A stretch of 64,000 nt of DNA from JBBRVW01 sp038246545 (GTDB taxonomy: Bacteria > Actinomycetota > Actinomycetes > JACCUZ01): NCBI GenBank assembly GCA_038246545.1, contig JBBRVW010000019.1:1-64000 (forward strand), read 5' to 3'. Of the stretch, positions 26,062 to 34,678 are shown piece after piece. Below the pieces are notes generated by a model. It was not told the origin of the DNA. It ran no database searches and saw only the letters and a list, made by a program, of their open reading frames with translations. The position numbers and the translations under genes are program-made. Numbering within the stretch: position 1 is the stretch's first letter; each line of letters begins with the position of its first letter.

Positions 26062-26976
26062 TCAGATCGGCATGTCCACGAACGGCGAGGAGTAGACCGG
26101 CTCCGCGCCGAGGGTCGCGGCGCCCTCGGCGGGGTCGACCCGGTGCTGCTCCGCCTCGACGACCATGCCCAGCAGCCGCACGTCGCCGGGGGTGGCCAGT
26201 CCCGTGACACCAGGCAGCGACAGGGCCCACGAGATCGCGCCGGTGATGGTGCGCTGGTCGTCCCACGGCTCGTACCAGGTGCTGAACCGGTGCCCGTCCG
26301 CCGTCGAGTGCTCGCCGGGCGGAGCCGGCCAGTTCCGCCGGGCGACGGTCTTGATGAGCATCAGGGCGGCATCCTGCCGGGCGACCTCGTCGGCCAGCTC
26401 CTCGTAGGCCGCGCGGAAGGCAGCGTCCCGGTGCAGCACGACGTTCATGGGGCTGAGCACCGTCGCGAACGGGTGCCGCCGCAGGGCCTCGAGGTGCGTG
26501 GCCGGCGCCTCGTCACCGTGGCCGGTGATGCCGACGGCGCCGGCCAGGCCCTCGTCGACGGCCCGGAGCGCCGCCTCGAGTGCGCCGCCCTTGCCCGTGA
26601 CCTTGTCGAGCTCGTCGAGGTCGCCGACCGCGTGCAGCTGGATGAGGTCGACATGGTCGGTCTGCAACCGGTCCAGCGAGCGGTTGATCGACGCCCAGGC
26701 GCCGTCCGCGTCACGGTCGCCGGTCTTGGTAGCGAGGAAGACGTCGTCGCGGATCCGGGGCATCCAGGGGCCGAGGCGCAGCTCGGCCTGGCCGTAGCTG
26801 GCGGCGACGTCGAGGTGGTTGATGCCGGCGTCGAGGGCCTCCTGCACCGACGCGTCGGCGACGTCCTGCGTGACGTCGCCGAGGGCGGCTGCGCCGTAGA
26901 TGAGGACGGAGCTCTCGTGGCCGAGCCGGCCGAGGCGGCGGCGTTCCATCTGGTGCGGCGACCCATGGACGGGCAT
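26062..26976 (-). CDS. Aldo/keto reductase family oxidoreductase
   Basis: 304 residues. The AKR active-site elements are DVAASYG (Asp, Tyr), ATKTG (Lys) and QLHAV (His). NADPH-binding residues near the C terminus are less clear. Substrate unknown. ATG 26976 starts two bases after the stop of the MFS gene, and its GGGAGGA site lies inside that gene's end, so translation is coupled. Confidence 0.85.
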   Translation of the reverse strand: MPVHGSPHQMERRRLGRLGHESSVLIYGAAALGDVTQDVADASVQEALDAGINHLDVAASYGQAELRLGPWMPRIRDDVFLATKTGDRDADGAWASINRSLDRLQTDHVDLIQLHAVGDLDELDKVTGKGGALEAALRAVDEGLAGAVGITGHGDEAPATHLEALRRHPFATVLSPMNVVLHRDAAFRAAYEELADEVARQDAALMLIKTVARRNWPAPPGEHSTADGHRFSTWYEPWDDQRTITGAISWALSLPGVTGLATPGDVRLLGMVVEAEQHRVDPAEGAATLGAEPVYSSPFVDMPI

Positions 26977-26978
26977 GG

Positions 26979-28322
26979 TCAGCGTCCTCCCGATCTACGG
27001 CGTGCTGCGGCGGACCGCAGGGTGAGCACCAGCATGCCCGCCAGGCCGGCGGCGGCAATCCCCAGCCCCACCTGCCCGTCGAGGGGCAGTGCTACACCGA
27101 TCCCCCCGCCGACGACCCAGGACAGCTGCAGCAGGGTCTCGGACCGGGCGAACGCCGAGGTGCGCACCGCCTCGGCCACGTCCCGCTGGATGACCGCGTC
27201 CAGCGACAGCTTGCCGAGGGACTGCGCCAGGCCGGCGGCCAGTGCCACGGCGACCACGGTGACCACGCCGTAGACCAGGGCCCCGGACAGCGCTACGACG
27301 GTCACCACGCCCAGCACGATCACGATCACGGTGGTCGGTGCCTTGGTGCGCAGCTGGGAGCCGATCGCGGTGCCCGTCGCGCTGCCGACGGCCGCCGAGG
27401 CGACCACCAGCCCGAGCGCGGTGGTGGCGCCGAGCCCCCCGATCGGGTGCTCGCGCAGCAGGAAGGCCAGGAACATGGTGAGGAAGCCGGAGAAGGCGCG
27501 CAGGGCTCCGTTGGCCCGCAGCGCGATCACCACCGAGCTCCCCACGGTGGCCCGGCGGGGGATCGGTCCGGTCTCGTCCAGGGAGAGCGTCGTGCGGGTC
27601 TCGCCCACCGTGGAGTCCACCTGCGCGGGCAGCCTGAGCGCGACGACGACCCCGGCGCCGAACAGTAGGAAGGTGCCACGCAGCGACCACTCCGGCCCGA
27701 TCAGGGACAGCAGGCCGGCCAGACCGGCCCCGAGGATGCCGGCCACGATGCCGGCCATCGAGATGCGGGAGTTGGCGGCGACCAGGGTGCCGCCCTTCGG
27801 CAGCAGGCGTGGCACCGTGGCCGAGCGGCTCACGCCGTAGGCCTTGGACGCCGCCAGGACCGCGAAGGCGGCCGGGTACAGCGCCAGCCCGTTGCTCCCC
27901 ACGGCGCCGGCGAGCACCCAGACGGCGAAGCAGCGGATCAGCATCGTGGTGGCGATGGCGTACCGCCGGCCGTGCCGGAACCGGTCGAGCAGCGGTCCGA
28001 TGACCGGGGCCAGAACCGCGAACGGCGCCATCGTGATGAGCAGGTAGAGCGCGACCCGACCGCGCGCCTCGCCGGTGGGCACGGAGAAGAACAAGGTGTT
28101 GGCCAGCGCGACGGCCACCATGGCGTCGCCTGCCGTGTTGACACCGTGCAGCTCGATCAGGCGGCCGAGCCCGGACTCGCCGGCGCCCTTCGCGTGGGTC
28201 AGGCGACGGACACCTCGCGCGGTCCGGACCGCGCCGGACCGGGTCAGGCGGGCGGCCCCCCGGCTGCGCCCCGCGGCGCCGCGGGACACCCGCGTCAACC
28301 TCTCCCGCCGCGTCTCGACCAC
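26979..28322 (-). CDS. MFS transporter
   Basis: 447 residues with a basic N terminus of about 45 residues and twelve hydrophobic segments. PLLDRFRHGRRYAIA is a variant of the DxxGRR loop between segments 2 and 3, and ASKAYGVSRSATVPRLLP lies between segments 4 and 5. Such carriers are conserved beside DUF3027 genes in actinomycetes. GTG 28322 is the most plausible start; upstream residues in the open frame are antisense to the DUF3027 gene. The substrate is unknown. Confidence 0.82.
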   Translation of the reverse strand: MVETRRERLTRVSRGAAGRSRGAARLTRSGAVRTARGVRRLTHAKGAGESGLGRLIELHGVNTAGDAMVAVALANTLFFSVPTGEARGRVALYLLITMAPFAVLAPVIGPLLDRFRHGRRYAIATTMLIRCFAVWVLAGAVGSNGLALYPAAFAVLAASKAYGVSRSATVPRLLPKGGTLVAANSRISMAGIVAGILGAGLAGLLSLIGPEWSLRGTFLLFGAGVVVALRLPAQVDSTVGETRTTLSLDETGPIPRRATVGSSVVIALRANGALRAFSGFLTMFLAFLLREHPIGGLGATTALGLVVASAAVGSATGTAIGSQLRTKAPTTVIVIVLGVVTVVALSGALVYGVVTVVAVALAAGLAQSLGKLSLDAVIQRDVAEAVRTSAFARSETLLQLSWVVGGGIGVALPLDGQVGLGIAAAGLAGMLVLTLRSAAARRRSGGR

Positions 28323-28416
28323 CCCCCCATCCTGCCCGCCCCACCGGCGCCGCCGGCCAGTCTGCTCGTGTGCGTCGTCGCTGGTTCGCAGCACACCGGC
28401 CGGGATGGGAGGATCG

Positions 28417-29298
28417 GTGACCGTGACCACTGCCACCACCCGCCGTCCCGCCACCGACGCCGTCCTCACGGGCGCCGTCGAGGAGGCCCGCGCCGCGGCC
28501 GTCGAGATCGCGTCCCGGCCGGAGCACGTCGGCGAGCACGTCGGTGTCGACCTCGAGGACGAGCGGCTCGCGACCCACCGCTTCGGGTGCGCCGACCCGG
28601 CGTACCGCGGCTGGCAGTGGGCCGTCACGGTGGCCCGGGTCCCGCGCGGACGCACCGTCACTGTCTGCGAGGCGGTGCTCCTGCCGGGCGACGACGCGAT
28701 GCTCGCCCAGGACTGGCTGCCGTGGTCCGAGCGGCTCGCCCCCGGCGACCTCGGTGTCGGCGACCTGCTCGCCAGCGACCCCGACGACGTCCGCCTCGAG
28801 CCGGGCTACCAGTCCACCGGTCAGGCCGGCCGCGCGCCCGCCGACCCCGACGCCAGCCCCGCCGACGACGACGCCGACCGGGTCGCGGTCTGGGAGCTCG
28901 GCCTCGGCCGGGTCCGCGTGCTCTCGCCGATCGGACGCGACGAGGCCGTCGATCGCTGGTACGCCGGCGACAACGGGCCGACCGCCGCCCTCGCCGAGGC
29001 CGCGCCGGCGCAGTGCTCGACCTGCGGCTTCCTGCTGGCCCTCGGCGGTTCCCTGCGCCGGGTCTTCGGGGTCTGCGCCAACGCGATGTCGCCGAGCGAC
29101 GGCCGGGTCGTGTCCTACGACCACGGCTGCGGCGCGCACTCCGAGGTGGCCGAGCTGCCACCGCCGGTCGAGGTGGCCCCGCCGGTCGGCGACGAGGTCG
29201 GGCTCGACCTCGTCGAGCTGCACCCCGCGAACGGCACCGACGGCACCGACGGCACCGACGGCACCGACGGCACCGACGGCACCGACCCGACCGCCTGA
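28417..29298 (+). CDS. DUF3027 family protein
   Basis: About 293 residues, actinomycete-specific family of unknown function. The middle shows DWLPWSERLAPGDLGVGDLL, and the C-terminal part has CSTCGF, FGVCANA and DHGCGAHSE, a possible zinc site. The last 22 residues are six Gly-Thr-Asp repeats plus a short tail, encoded by a 9-bp tandem repeat (29233-29286). Start may be GTG 28417 or 28423, both after GGGAGG; ATG 28405 is also in frame. It is divergent from the MFS gene. Confidence 0.85.
   Translation: MTVTTATTRRPATDAVLTGAVEEARAAAVEIASRPEHVGEHVGVDLEDERLATHRFGCADPAYRGWQWAVTVARVPRGRTVTVCEAVLLPGDDAMLAQDWLPWSERLAPGDLGVGDLLASDPDDVRLEPGYQSTGQAGRAPADPDASPADDDADRVAVWELGLGRVRVLSPIGRDEAVDRWYAGDNGPTAALAEAAPAQCSTCGFLLALGGSLRRVFGVCANAMSPSDGRVVSYDHGCGAHSEVAELPPPVEVAPPVGDEVGLDLVELHPANGTDGTDGTDGTDGTDGTDPTA
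29233..29286 (+). repeat. Six-unit 9-bp tandem repeat GGCACCGAC inside the DUF3027 gene
   Basis: Six perfect head-to-tail copies encode (Gly-Thr-Asp)6 at the protein's C terminus. A 9-bp unit keeps the frame when copies are gained or lost, so the tail length can vary without damage. Confidence 0.95.
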
Positions 29299-29313
29299 CC
29301 GTCCGGGAGCCGC

Positions 29314-29333
29314 GCGGCGGGGTCAGCCGCCGC
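29314..29333. terminator. Hairpin between DUF3027 gene and secreted-protein gene
   Basis: Seven-bp perfect stem GCGGCGG / CCGCCGC with a 6-base loop, 15 bases after the DUF3027 stop and overlapping the 3' end of the convergent gene. It may terminate both. Confidence 0.5.
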
Positions 29334-30159
29334 AGCCGGTGCCGGCCGAGGACGTGACCGGGCCGCGGGCGGCGGGGGCCGACCGGGCCGAGGCGAACGC
29401 CTGGCCGGGAGCCGCCGTCGCGCGCCGCAGGGCCGTGGCGTACGCCGCCTGCCGCCGGCCGCCGAGCAGGGCCGGGTTGCCGAACGAGAGCACCACCCGG
29501 CCCCGGCGGTACACCTGGTCGTCGGCGGCACCGGCGTACTCCTGGGCCGCCTGCACGATGCCGAACACGAGGACGTCGACCTGCCGGGTCCAGACCATGT
29601 CGACGGCGCCTGGGATGCCGGCGGCGAGACCTGGGCGGGTCTCGGCCTCGTCGGCGTGCGCGTCGCGCATCGGCAGGCCGCGGCGCATCAGGGCCTGCTG
29701 GATGCGGGCCAGGTCGTTCTTCGCCCTCGGGTGGTGGGCGCGGTAGTGGCGCACCGCATCGACGTAGCTCGCGTGGCGGGCCTCGGTGACGCGCAGCGGG
29801 GCGCCGAACGACACGCTGAGCCGGCCCAGGCGGGTGGACCGGTCGTCGCCGCAGCCGGCGAAGTCGGCGGCGTGCTGGGCGGTGTCGAAGAGCATCAGGT
29901 CGGCGTCCTTGGTGATGACCGCCCGCACGCACCCGCCCTCGGCGAGGTGCGTGCAGAGGCCGTCGGCGACGACGGCGTCGGGGCCTTCAGCGCGCCGCTG
30001 GGTGAGCCGGACCCCCCCGTCGGCCATCCCGCGGACCACGGACATGGCGCTCGGCGTGCCGGCCGCAGCAGCCGGCGCCGCGGTGCCGGCCAGAGGTACG
30101 AGGGTGGTGGCCAGCGCCATGCCGGCGAGGGCGAGGACGCGTCGGGGGTTCGGCAGCAC
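29323..30159 (-). CDS. Secreted protein, function unknown
   Basis: 278 residues. The N terminus is a classical Sec signal (RRVLALAGMALATTLVPLAG ending in an Ala-rich cleavage region). The mature part has two related halves: DLMLFDTAQHAADFAGCGDD / GRLSVSFG and DVLVFGIVQAAQEYAGAADD / GRVVLSFGNP, so it looks like an internal duplication. Four cysteines are present. I recognise no enzyme motif. GTG 30159 follows GGGAGA. Confidence 0.75.
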   Translation of the reverse strand: MLPNPRRVLALAGMALATTLVPLAGTAAPAAAAGTPSAMSVVRGMADGGVRLTQRRAEGPDAVVADGLCTHLAEGGCVRAVITKDADLMLFDTAQHAADFAGCGDDRSTRLGRLSVSFGAPLRVTEARHASYVDAVRHYRAHHPRAKNDLARIQQALMRRGLPMRDAHADEAETRPGLAAGIPGAVDMVWTRQVDVLVFGIVQAAQEYAGAADDQVYRRGRVVLSFGNPALLGGRRQAAYATALRRATAAPGQAFASARSAPAARGPVTSSAGTGCGG

Positions 30160-30298
30160 GGTGGTCTCCCGGTCCGGTGGCGGCGCGGCTCGTCCGCGCC
30201 TCCCTGGTAGGCATGACCCTGGAGCCTGACGTCCGGTTGCGCCAGGGGTGGATTTCTCCGCGACGAGCGGCGCCCGCACCACCGGCTACCGTCGCGCC

Positions 30299-33196
30299 GT
30301 GGCCGCAGACCCGCAGGACCCGTTCGGCACGCAAGGTCTGCGGCAGCGGGTGCTCGACGCGTGGGCCGTCTCGCCGGCCAGGTTCCGCGAGGACGCGAAC
30401 GCCGAGGAGGACCTGGTGCGCGGCGGCTACCGCGACCGGGTGGTCGTCGAGCTGGCCCAGAACGCCGCCGACGCCGCGGCCCGCGCCGGCGAGCCGGGGC
30501 GGCTGGCGCTCGTGCTCGCGGGCGACACCCTGTCCGCCTCCAACACCGGCGCACCCCTCGATACGGCGGGAGTCGAGTCGCTGTCCACCCTGCGCGCCTC
30601 GACCAAGCGTGGCACCCCGGCGTCGGTCGGCCGGTTCGGGGTGGGCTTCGCAGCCGTCCTCGCGGTGTCCGACGACCCCGCCGTCCTGTCCACCTCCGGC
30701 GGCGTGCAGTGGCGGTCGTCGGCAGCCCGCGGGGCGGCGGCCGGCCTCCCGGCACTGGCCGACGAGCTGGCCCGCCGCGCCGGAGCTGCGCCCGTGCTGC
30801 GGCTGCCGTGGCCCGACGGCCGCGAGCCGGAGCCCGGCTGGGTCACCACGGTGGTCCTGCCGCTGCGCGACGCGGCGGCGACCGACCTGGTGCACCGGCT
30901 GCTGGCCGACGTCGACGACGCGCTGCTGCTTGCGCTGCCGGACCTGGCCGAGGTGGCCGTCGAGGTCGACGGCGTGGGCCGGGTGGTGGCCGGCGCCGAC
31001 CGCTGGCGGGTGCTGCGCCGCTCCGGTGCCGTCGACCCGGACCTGCTGGCCGACCGCCCGCTGGAGGAGCGGGGCCGGCAGGCCTGGACGGTGACCTGGG
31101 CTTTGCCGATCGCCGGCCAGCCGGTCCCGCAGGTGCTGCACGCGCCGACGCCCACGGACGAGCCGGTGGGCCTGCCGGCGCTGCTGGTCGCGTCCTTCCC
31201 GCTCGACCCGACCCGTCGGCACGTGGCGCCGGGACCGCTCGCGGACCGGCTGGTCGACCTGGCTGCCCAGGTGTACGCCGAGCTGGCGGCGGCCGAGCCG
31301 CACCCGCTGGCCCTGCTGCCTGCGCCGGTGCCTCTCGGCCGGCTCGACGGCGCCCTGCGCGACGCCGTGACCTCGGCGATGAGCCGGGCGCGGCTGCTCG
31401 CCACGACTGACGGCAGCCTGGTGACGCCGGCCGGTTCGACCGCAGTGACCGGAGCCGACGGTGACCTGCGCAGGCTGCTCGCCGAGGCCCTGGGGCCGTT
31501 GGTGGCCGACCACCCGGCGCTGGAGCGGGTGGGCGGCCGCCGGGTGCCACTGACCGAGGCGGTCGAGCAGCTTGCGGCCCTCGACCGCCCGCCGGGCTGG
31601 TGGCGCGACCTGTACGCGGCGCTGGACGCGGCGGCGGTGCGCGACCCCGAGGTGCTCGCGGTGCTGCCTGTGCCCCTGGCCGACGGCCGGCTGGTCCGCG
31701 GTCCCCGCGGAGTCCTGCTGCCGGCCCAGGAGGTCGGTGCGCGCGCGGCCGACGTGCGGCTGCCCGGTCTCCGGCTCGCCCACCCGGACGCCGTGCACCC
31801 GCTGCTGCGCCGGGCCGGCGCCACCGACGCGGGGCCGCGCGCCCTGCTGGCCGCACCCGGGCTGCGCGTCGCCGTCGAGGACGCGTGGGACGAGGCCGAC
31901 CCGCTGGCGCTCGCCGACGCCGTGCTGCCGCTGGTGGCCGCGGCCGCGCTCCGCCCCGCGGAGCTGCCGTGGCTGGCGGCCCTGCCGCTCTCCGCTGCCG
32001 ACGGTGAGCCGGCGCAGGCCGACGAGCTGGTGTTGCCGGGCTCACCCCTGGCCCGCGTCGCTGACCGCGAGCTGGTCGGCGAGGTGGCCGCCGACCTGGT
32101 CGACCGCTGGGGACCGCAGGTGCTGGCCGCGGTCGGGGTCCTGGCGGCGTTCTCCGTGGTGGAGACCACCGACGTCGTCCTGGACGACGCGTCGGTGGAC
32201 GAGCCCCTGGAGGCGTGGGCCCGGTACGCGCTGGACCGACTGCCCGTCGGCGAGCTGCTCCCGACGGCGCGGACCGTGCTGGTGGTCCCGGAGCTCGATG
32301 CCGTGGCCGACGACCGGTGGCCCGACGTCCTGCGCCTCCTGTCGGCGGATCCCGCCGTCCGGGCCGCGGTCGTGTCACCGGTCCGGCTGGAGCTCGGTGA
32401 CGGTCGCGCCGCGGAGGTGCCGTCCTGCGCCACGTGGTTGCTGCGGAGCCGGGCGGTTCTCGCCGGACGCGCTGCGACCGACTGGGCGCTGCCGGGCGCC
32501 GGGCTCGACGGGCTCTACGACGTCCTCGACGCCACCCTCGTGGCCGGCGTCGATCCCGGGGTCCTGGCGGCCGCCGGGGTGCGCGGCTCGATGGACGACG
32601 TGCTGGCCGAGCCCGGCGGCGCGGACGAGCTGCTCCGGCGCCTCGCCGACGAGGACCGCGCCGTGCCAGCGGCGACGTGGTCGCTGCTCTGGCCGGCCCT
32701 CGCCGCGACCCACCCCGACGACGTCACGCCGCCCGGCCGGGTGCGGGTCGCCCCTGACCGGGTCGCCGACGCCACCCAGGTCGTGGTCGTCGACCGGGCC
32801 GAGCACCTGCAGGTGGTCGGCGCCGACGCGCTCGTGGTCCCGCTCGGGCTGAGCCGCCTGCTCGCCGACCTGCTGGACCTCGACCTCAGCAGCGAGGTGG
32901 TCGCCGGGCCGGACCTGGGCGGCGGCACAGTCCTCGACGTGCCCGACGCGGTGCGCTCGCTGGTCGCGGGCCTGCCCGCGACCTGGTGGGAGCACGACGC
33001 CCTGTCCGTCGACGGCCGTCCGGTGCAGTGGTGGCGGGACGACGACGGCGGCGTGCACGCGTCGACGTCCGACGGGCTGGCGCGTGGCCTCGCGGCAGCC
33101 GCCGGCCGCTGGGCGGACCGGCTGCTGCTGGCAGCAGCCATGGAGACGCCCACGCGCCTCGGTGAGCTGGTCACCGAGGCGCGGCTGGAGGACTGA
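30299..33196 (+). CDS. Sacsin N-terminal ATP-binding-like domain protein (GHKL ATPase)
   Basis: 965 residues. The N-terminal 200 residues form an Hsp90/sacsin-like GHKL fold: VVELAQNAADAA (N box), SNTGAPLD (G1-like, with Ser-Asn instead of Asp-Asn), and GRFGVGFAAVL (G2). The remaining 750 residues are Leu/Ala/Val-rich with no recognised enzyme motif. Such large proteins occur across actinomycetes, often beside DUF3027, and may act as chaperone-like scaffolds; the function is unproven. GTG 30299 has TACCGT six bases upstream and no ribosome-binding site, so it is probably leaderless; the frame open from 30248 was rejected. Confidence 0.82.
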   Translation: MAADPQDPFGTQGLRQRVLDAWAVSPARFREDANAEEDLVRGGYRDRVVVELAQNAADAAARAGEPGRLALVLAGDTLSASNTGAPLDTAGVESLSTLRASTKRGTPASVGRFGVGFAAVLAVSDDPAVLSTSGGVQWRSSAARGAAAGLPALADELARRAGAAPVLRLPWPDGREPEPGWVTTVVLPLRDAAATDLVHRLLADVDDALLLALPDLAEVAVEVDGVGRVVAGADRWRVLRRSGAVDPDLLADRPLEERGRQAWTVTWALPIAGQPVPQVLHAPTPTDEPVGLPALLVASFPLDPTRRHVAPGPLADRLVDLAAQVYAELAAAEPHPLALLPAPVPLGRLDGALRDAVTSAMSRARLLATTDGSLVTPAGSTAVTGADGDLRRLLAEALGPLVADHPALERVGGRRVPLTEAVEQLAALDRPPGWWRDLYAALDAAAVRDPEVLAVLPVPLADGRLVRGPRGVLLPAQEVGARAADVRLPGLRLAHPDAVHPLLRRAGATDAGPRALLAAPGLRVAVEDAWDEADPLALADAVLPLVAAAALRPAELPWLAALPLSAADGEPAQADELVLPGSPLARVADRELVGEVAADLVDRWGPQVLAAVGVLAAFSVVETTDVVLDDASVDEPLEAWARYALDRLPVGELLPTARTVLVVPELDAVADDRWPDVLRLLSADPAVRAAVVSPVRLELGDGRAAEVPSCATWLLRSRAVLAGRAATDWALPGAGLDGLYDVLDATLVAGVDPGVLAAAGVRGSMDDVLAEPGGADELLRRLADEDRAVPAATWSLLWPALAATHPDDVTPPGRVRVAPDRVADATQVVVVDRAEHLQVVGADALVVPLGLSRLLADLLDLDLSSEVVAGPDLGGGTVLDVPDAVRSLVAGLPATWWEHDALSVDGRPVQWWRDDDGGVHASTSDGLARGLAAAAGRWADRLLLAAAMETPTRLGELVTEARLED

Positions 33197-33207
33197 GGCG
33201 CCCTGAG

Positions 33208-33737
33208 CTAGCGGCTCTCGCCGTGACCGTGCGCCTGCCCGCCGGACGGCGTCGCCGCCAGCGCCGGCGTCGTCAGCGCGGACACGACGAGCGCACCGGC
33301 GAACATCAGGGCCACGAACTTCCCGACCGGACGAGGGCCGGTCTCCGGAGTGGAGGCGAGCCGTGCTGCGACCAACAGGTCGCGGCCACGGCCAGCTCCA
33401 GCACGCTGGTGAGCACGTCGGCCCGGCCGGCCGCCTCAGGCGTCCAGGTGTCCGGCCCGACGGGCAGCCCGACGGTGCGGGTCACGGCCCAGAGCGCGAC
33501 CACAGCCAGGTTGCCGAAGGCGACGGTCCGGAGCAGCGGGGGCTCGTCCAAGGCCAGCGCAGCCACCGCCCACAGGATCTGGGCGACGCCGAGGACGGCG
33601 AAGAACCCGCCGTACACCCACCACTCGTCCAGGTGCTCCTGGACCACCGCGAGATGGACGAGCCCGGCGCCGAGCGAGGCGAACCCCGCCCAGCACCGGG
33701 CCACGTCCTCGCGGCCGAGCCCGTTGGTCCGGGTCAC
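33208..33737 (-). pseudogene. Small membrane protein, frameshifted
   Basis: From GTG 33737 (TAACGT six bases upstream, leaderless type) the protein runs through three or four membrane segments to about residue 120, then shifts frame near 33371-33380 and would stop at 33306. Adding one base there (GCGACC-TG to GCGACCCTG) restores a smooth continuation with another membrane segment (FVALMFAGALVVSALTTPALA) and a His-rich end GQAHGHGESR, stopping at 33208; the repaired product is 176 residues. The family is unknown. A single-base sequence error is at least as likely as a true mutation. Confidence 0.7.
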
Positions 33738-33769
33738 GCCGCGACGTTAGTCCTCGAGTGAGGTGCTGG

Positions 33770-34179
33770 TCACCCGACCGGGACGTTGCCGCGCACGTTC
33801 TTGTCCTGCGAGAGCCCGACGCCCAGCAGCACGAAGGCGCTGGCGAAGTGCAGCACGTTGTCCGCGCCGTCCAGCGACAGGATGTTGGCGCTGGTGTCGA
33901 TCAGGAACAGGCCGAGGATGCCGACGAGCAGGTACACAGCGCCGACGGCCGTGTTGGAGCCCTTGGCGGCCGCGACGGTCTTGCAGCTGACCAGCAGGAG
34001 GGCGCCGATGGCGAGGTGGACGATGTTGTGCAGCGGGTTGACCTCGAAGATGATCAGGTTGTCGCCGGTGTTGTGCCCGCGAAGTTCGAGAAGCCGGTGA
34101 CGGCGAAGCCGAGCAGGCCGACGAGCAGGTAGATGGCGCCGAAGCCGGTGGCGACGAGGCGGTTCGGAGAACCAGACAT
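33770..34179 (-). pseudogene. DUF4383 membrane protein, frameshifted
   Basis: The start ATG at 34179 has TAAGAT eight bases upstream (leaderless type). The first 35 residues (MSGSPNRLVATGFGAIYLLV onward) and the rest (GHNTGDNLIIFEVNPLHNIV ... to the stop at 33770) are in different frames. One missing base near 34075-34079, in or beside the GGGC run of the coding strand, explains it; repaired length is 136 residues with four membrane segments. The NPLHNIVHLAIGALLL motif identifies DUF4383. Function unknown. Confidence 0.8.
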
Positions 34180-34239
34180 GAGGAGGGATCTTACCGCGGC
34201 CGGGGAGGCCGGTCGAGAGACCGCCGGTGCGGCGGTCGG

Positions 34240-34518
34240 TCAACGTGGATTCGGATCTGTCCCCCGGGTGGATGGGTCGTCTGCTGGGTCGCGGCGCGCG
34301 GCGTCCCGACGACCGCGGACCGTGCGGAGCCCGACAAGGCCCAGGAACACGCCGCAGACCATGATCCACACCCAGTCGCCGCGCCCGTCGTCCGCGAGCC
34401 GCCCGTGCAGGGCCAGCGTGAGGACGACCCCCAGAGCGAACAGCGCGGTGCCGATGGCGACGACCCGGACCTCGTCGGTCTCCAGCGGCTCCGGCGCGGG
34501 CCTGCGGGCGGTGCTCAC
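34240..34518 (-). CDS. DUF2530 small membrane protein
   Basis: 92 residues with two membrane segments (VRVVAIGTALFALGVVLTLA and WVWIMVCGVFLGLVGL) and a basic, polar C terminus. It matches the actinomycete DUF2530 family of unknown function, often found near a purine permease and a MarR gene. GTG 34518 has TAGCCT six bases upstream, so it is probably leaderless. It is divergent from the permease gene. Confidence 0.8.
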   Translation of the reverse strand: MSTARRPAPEPLETDEVRVVAIGTALFALGVVLTLALHGRLADDGRGDWVWIMVCGVFLGLVGLRTVRGRRDAARRDPADDPSTRGTDPNPR

Positions 34519-34678
34519 CAGTTCAGGCTAGTGGCGCAACGGCGACACCTGCCGACGGGACGTCGCGATCCGGCCCCGCCGGGGTGCACGCTCTGGCACT
34601 CTGTCCGCCAGCGCTCTGACTCCCGCGCTGTGCGCACCGAGGCGCCGACCGTGTCCCTCCCTCACCCTGCGAGGTCCG

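Noticed and set aside
34519..34678. Purine riboswitch before the NCS2 permease
   Set aside because: None of the conserved loop sequences of guanine/adenine riboswitches are present on the permease strand.
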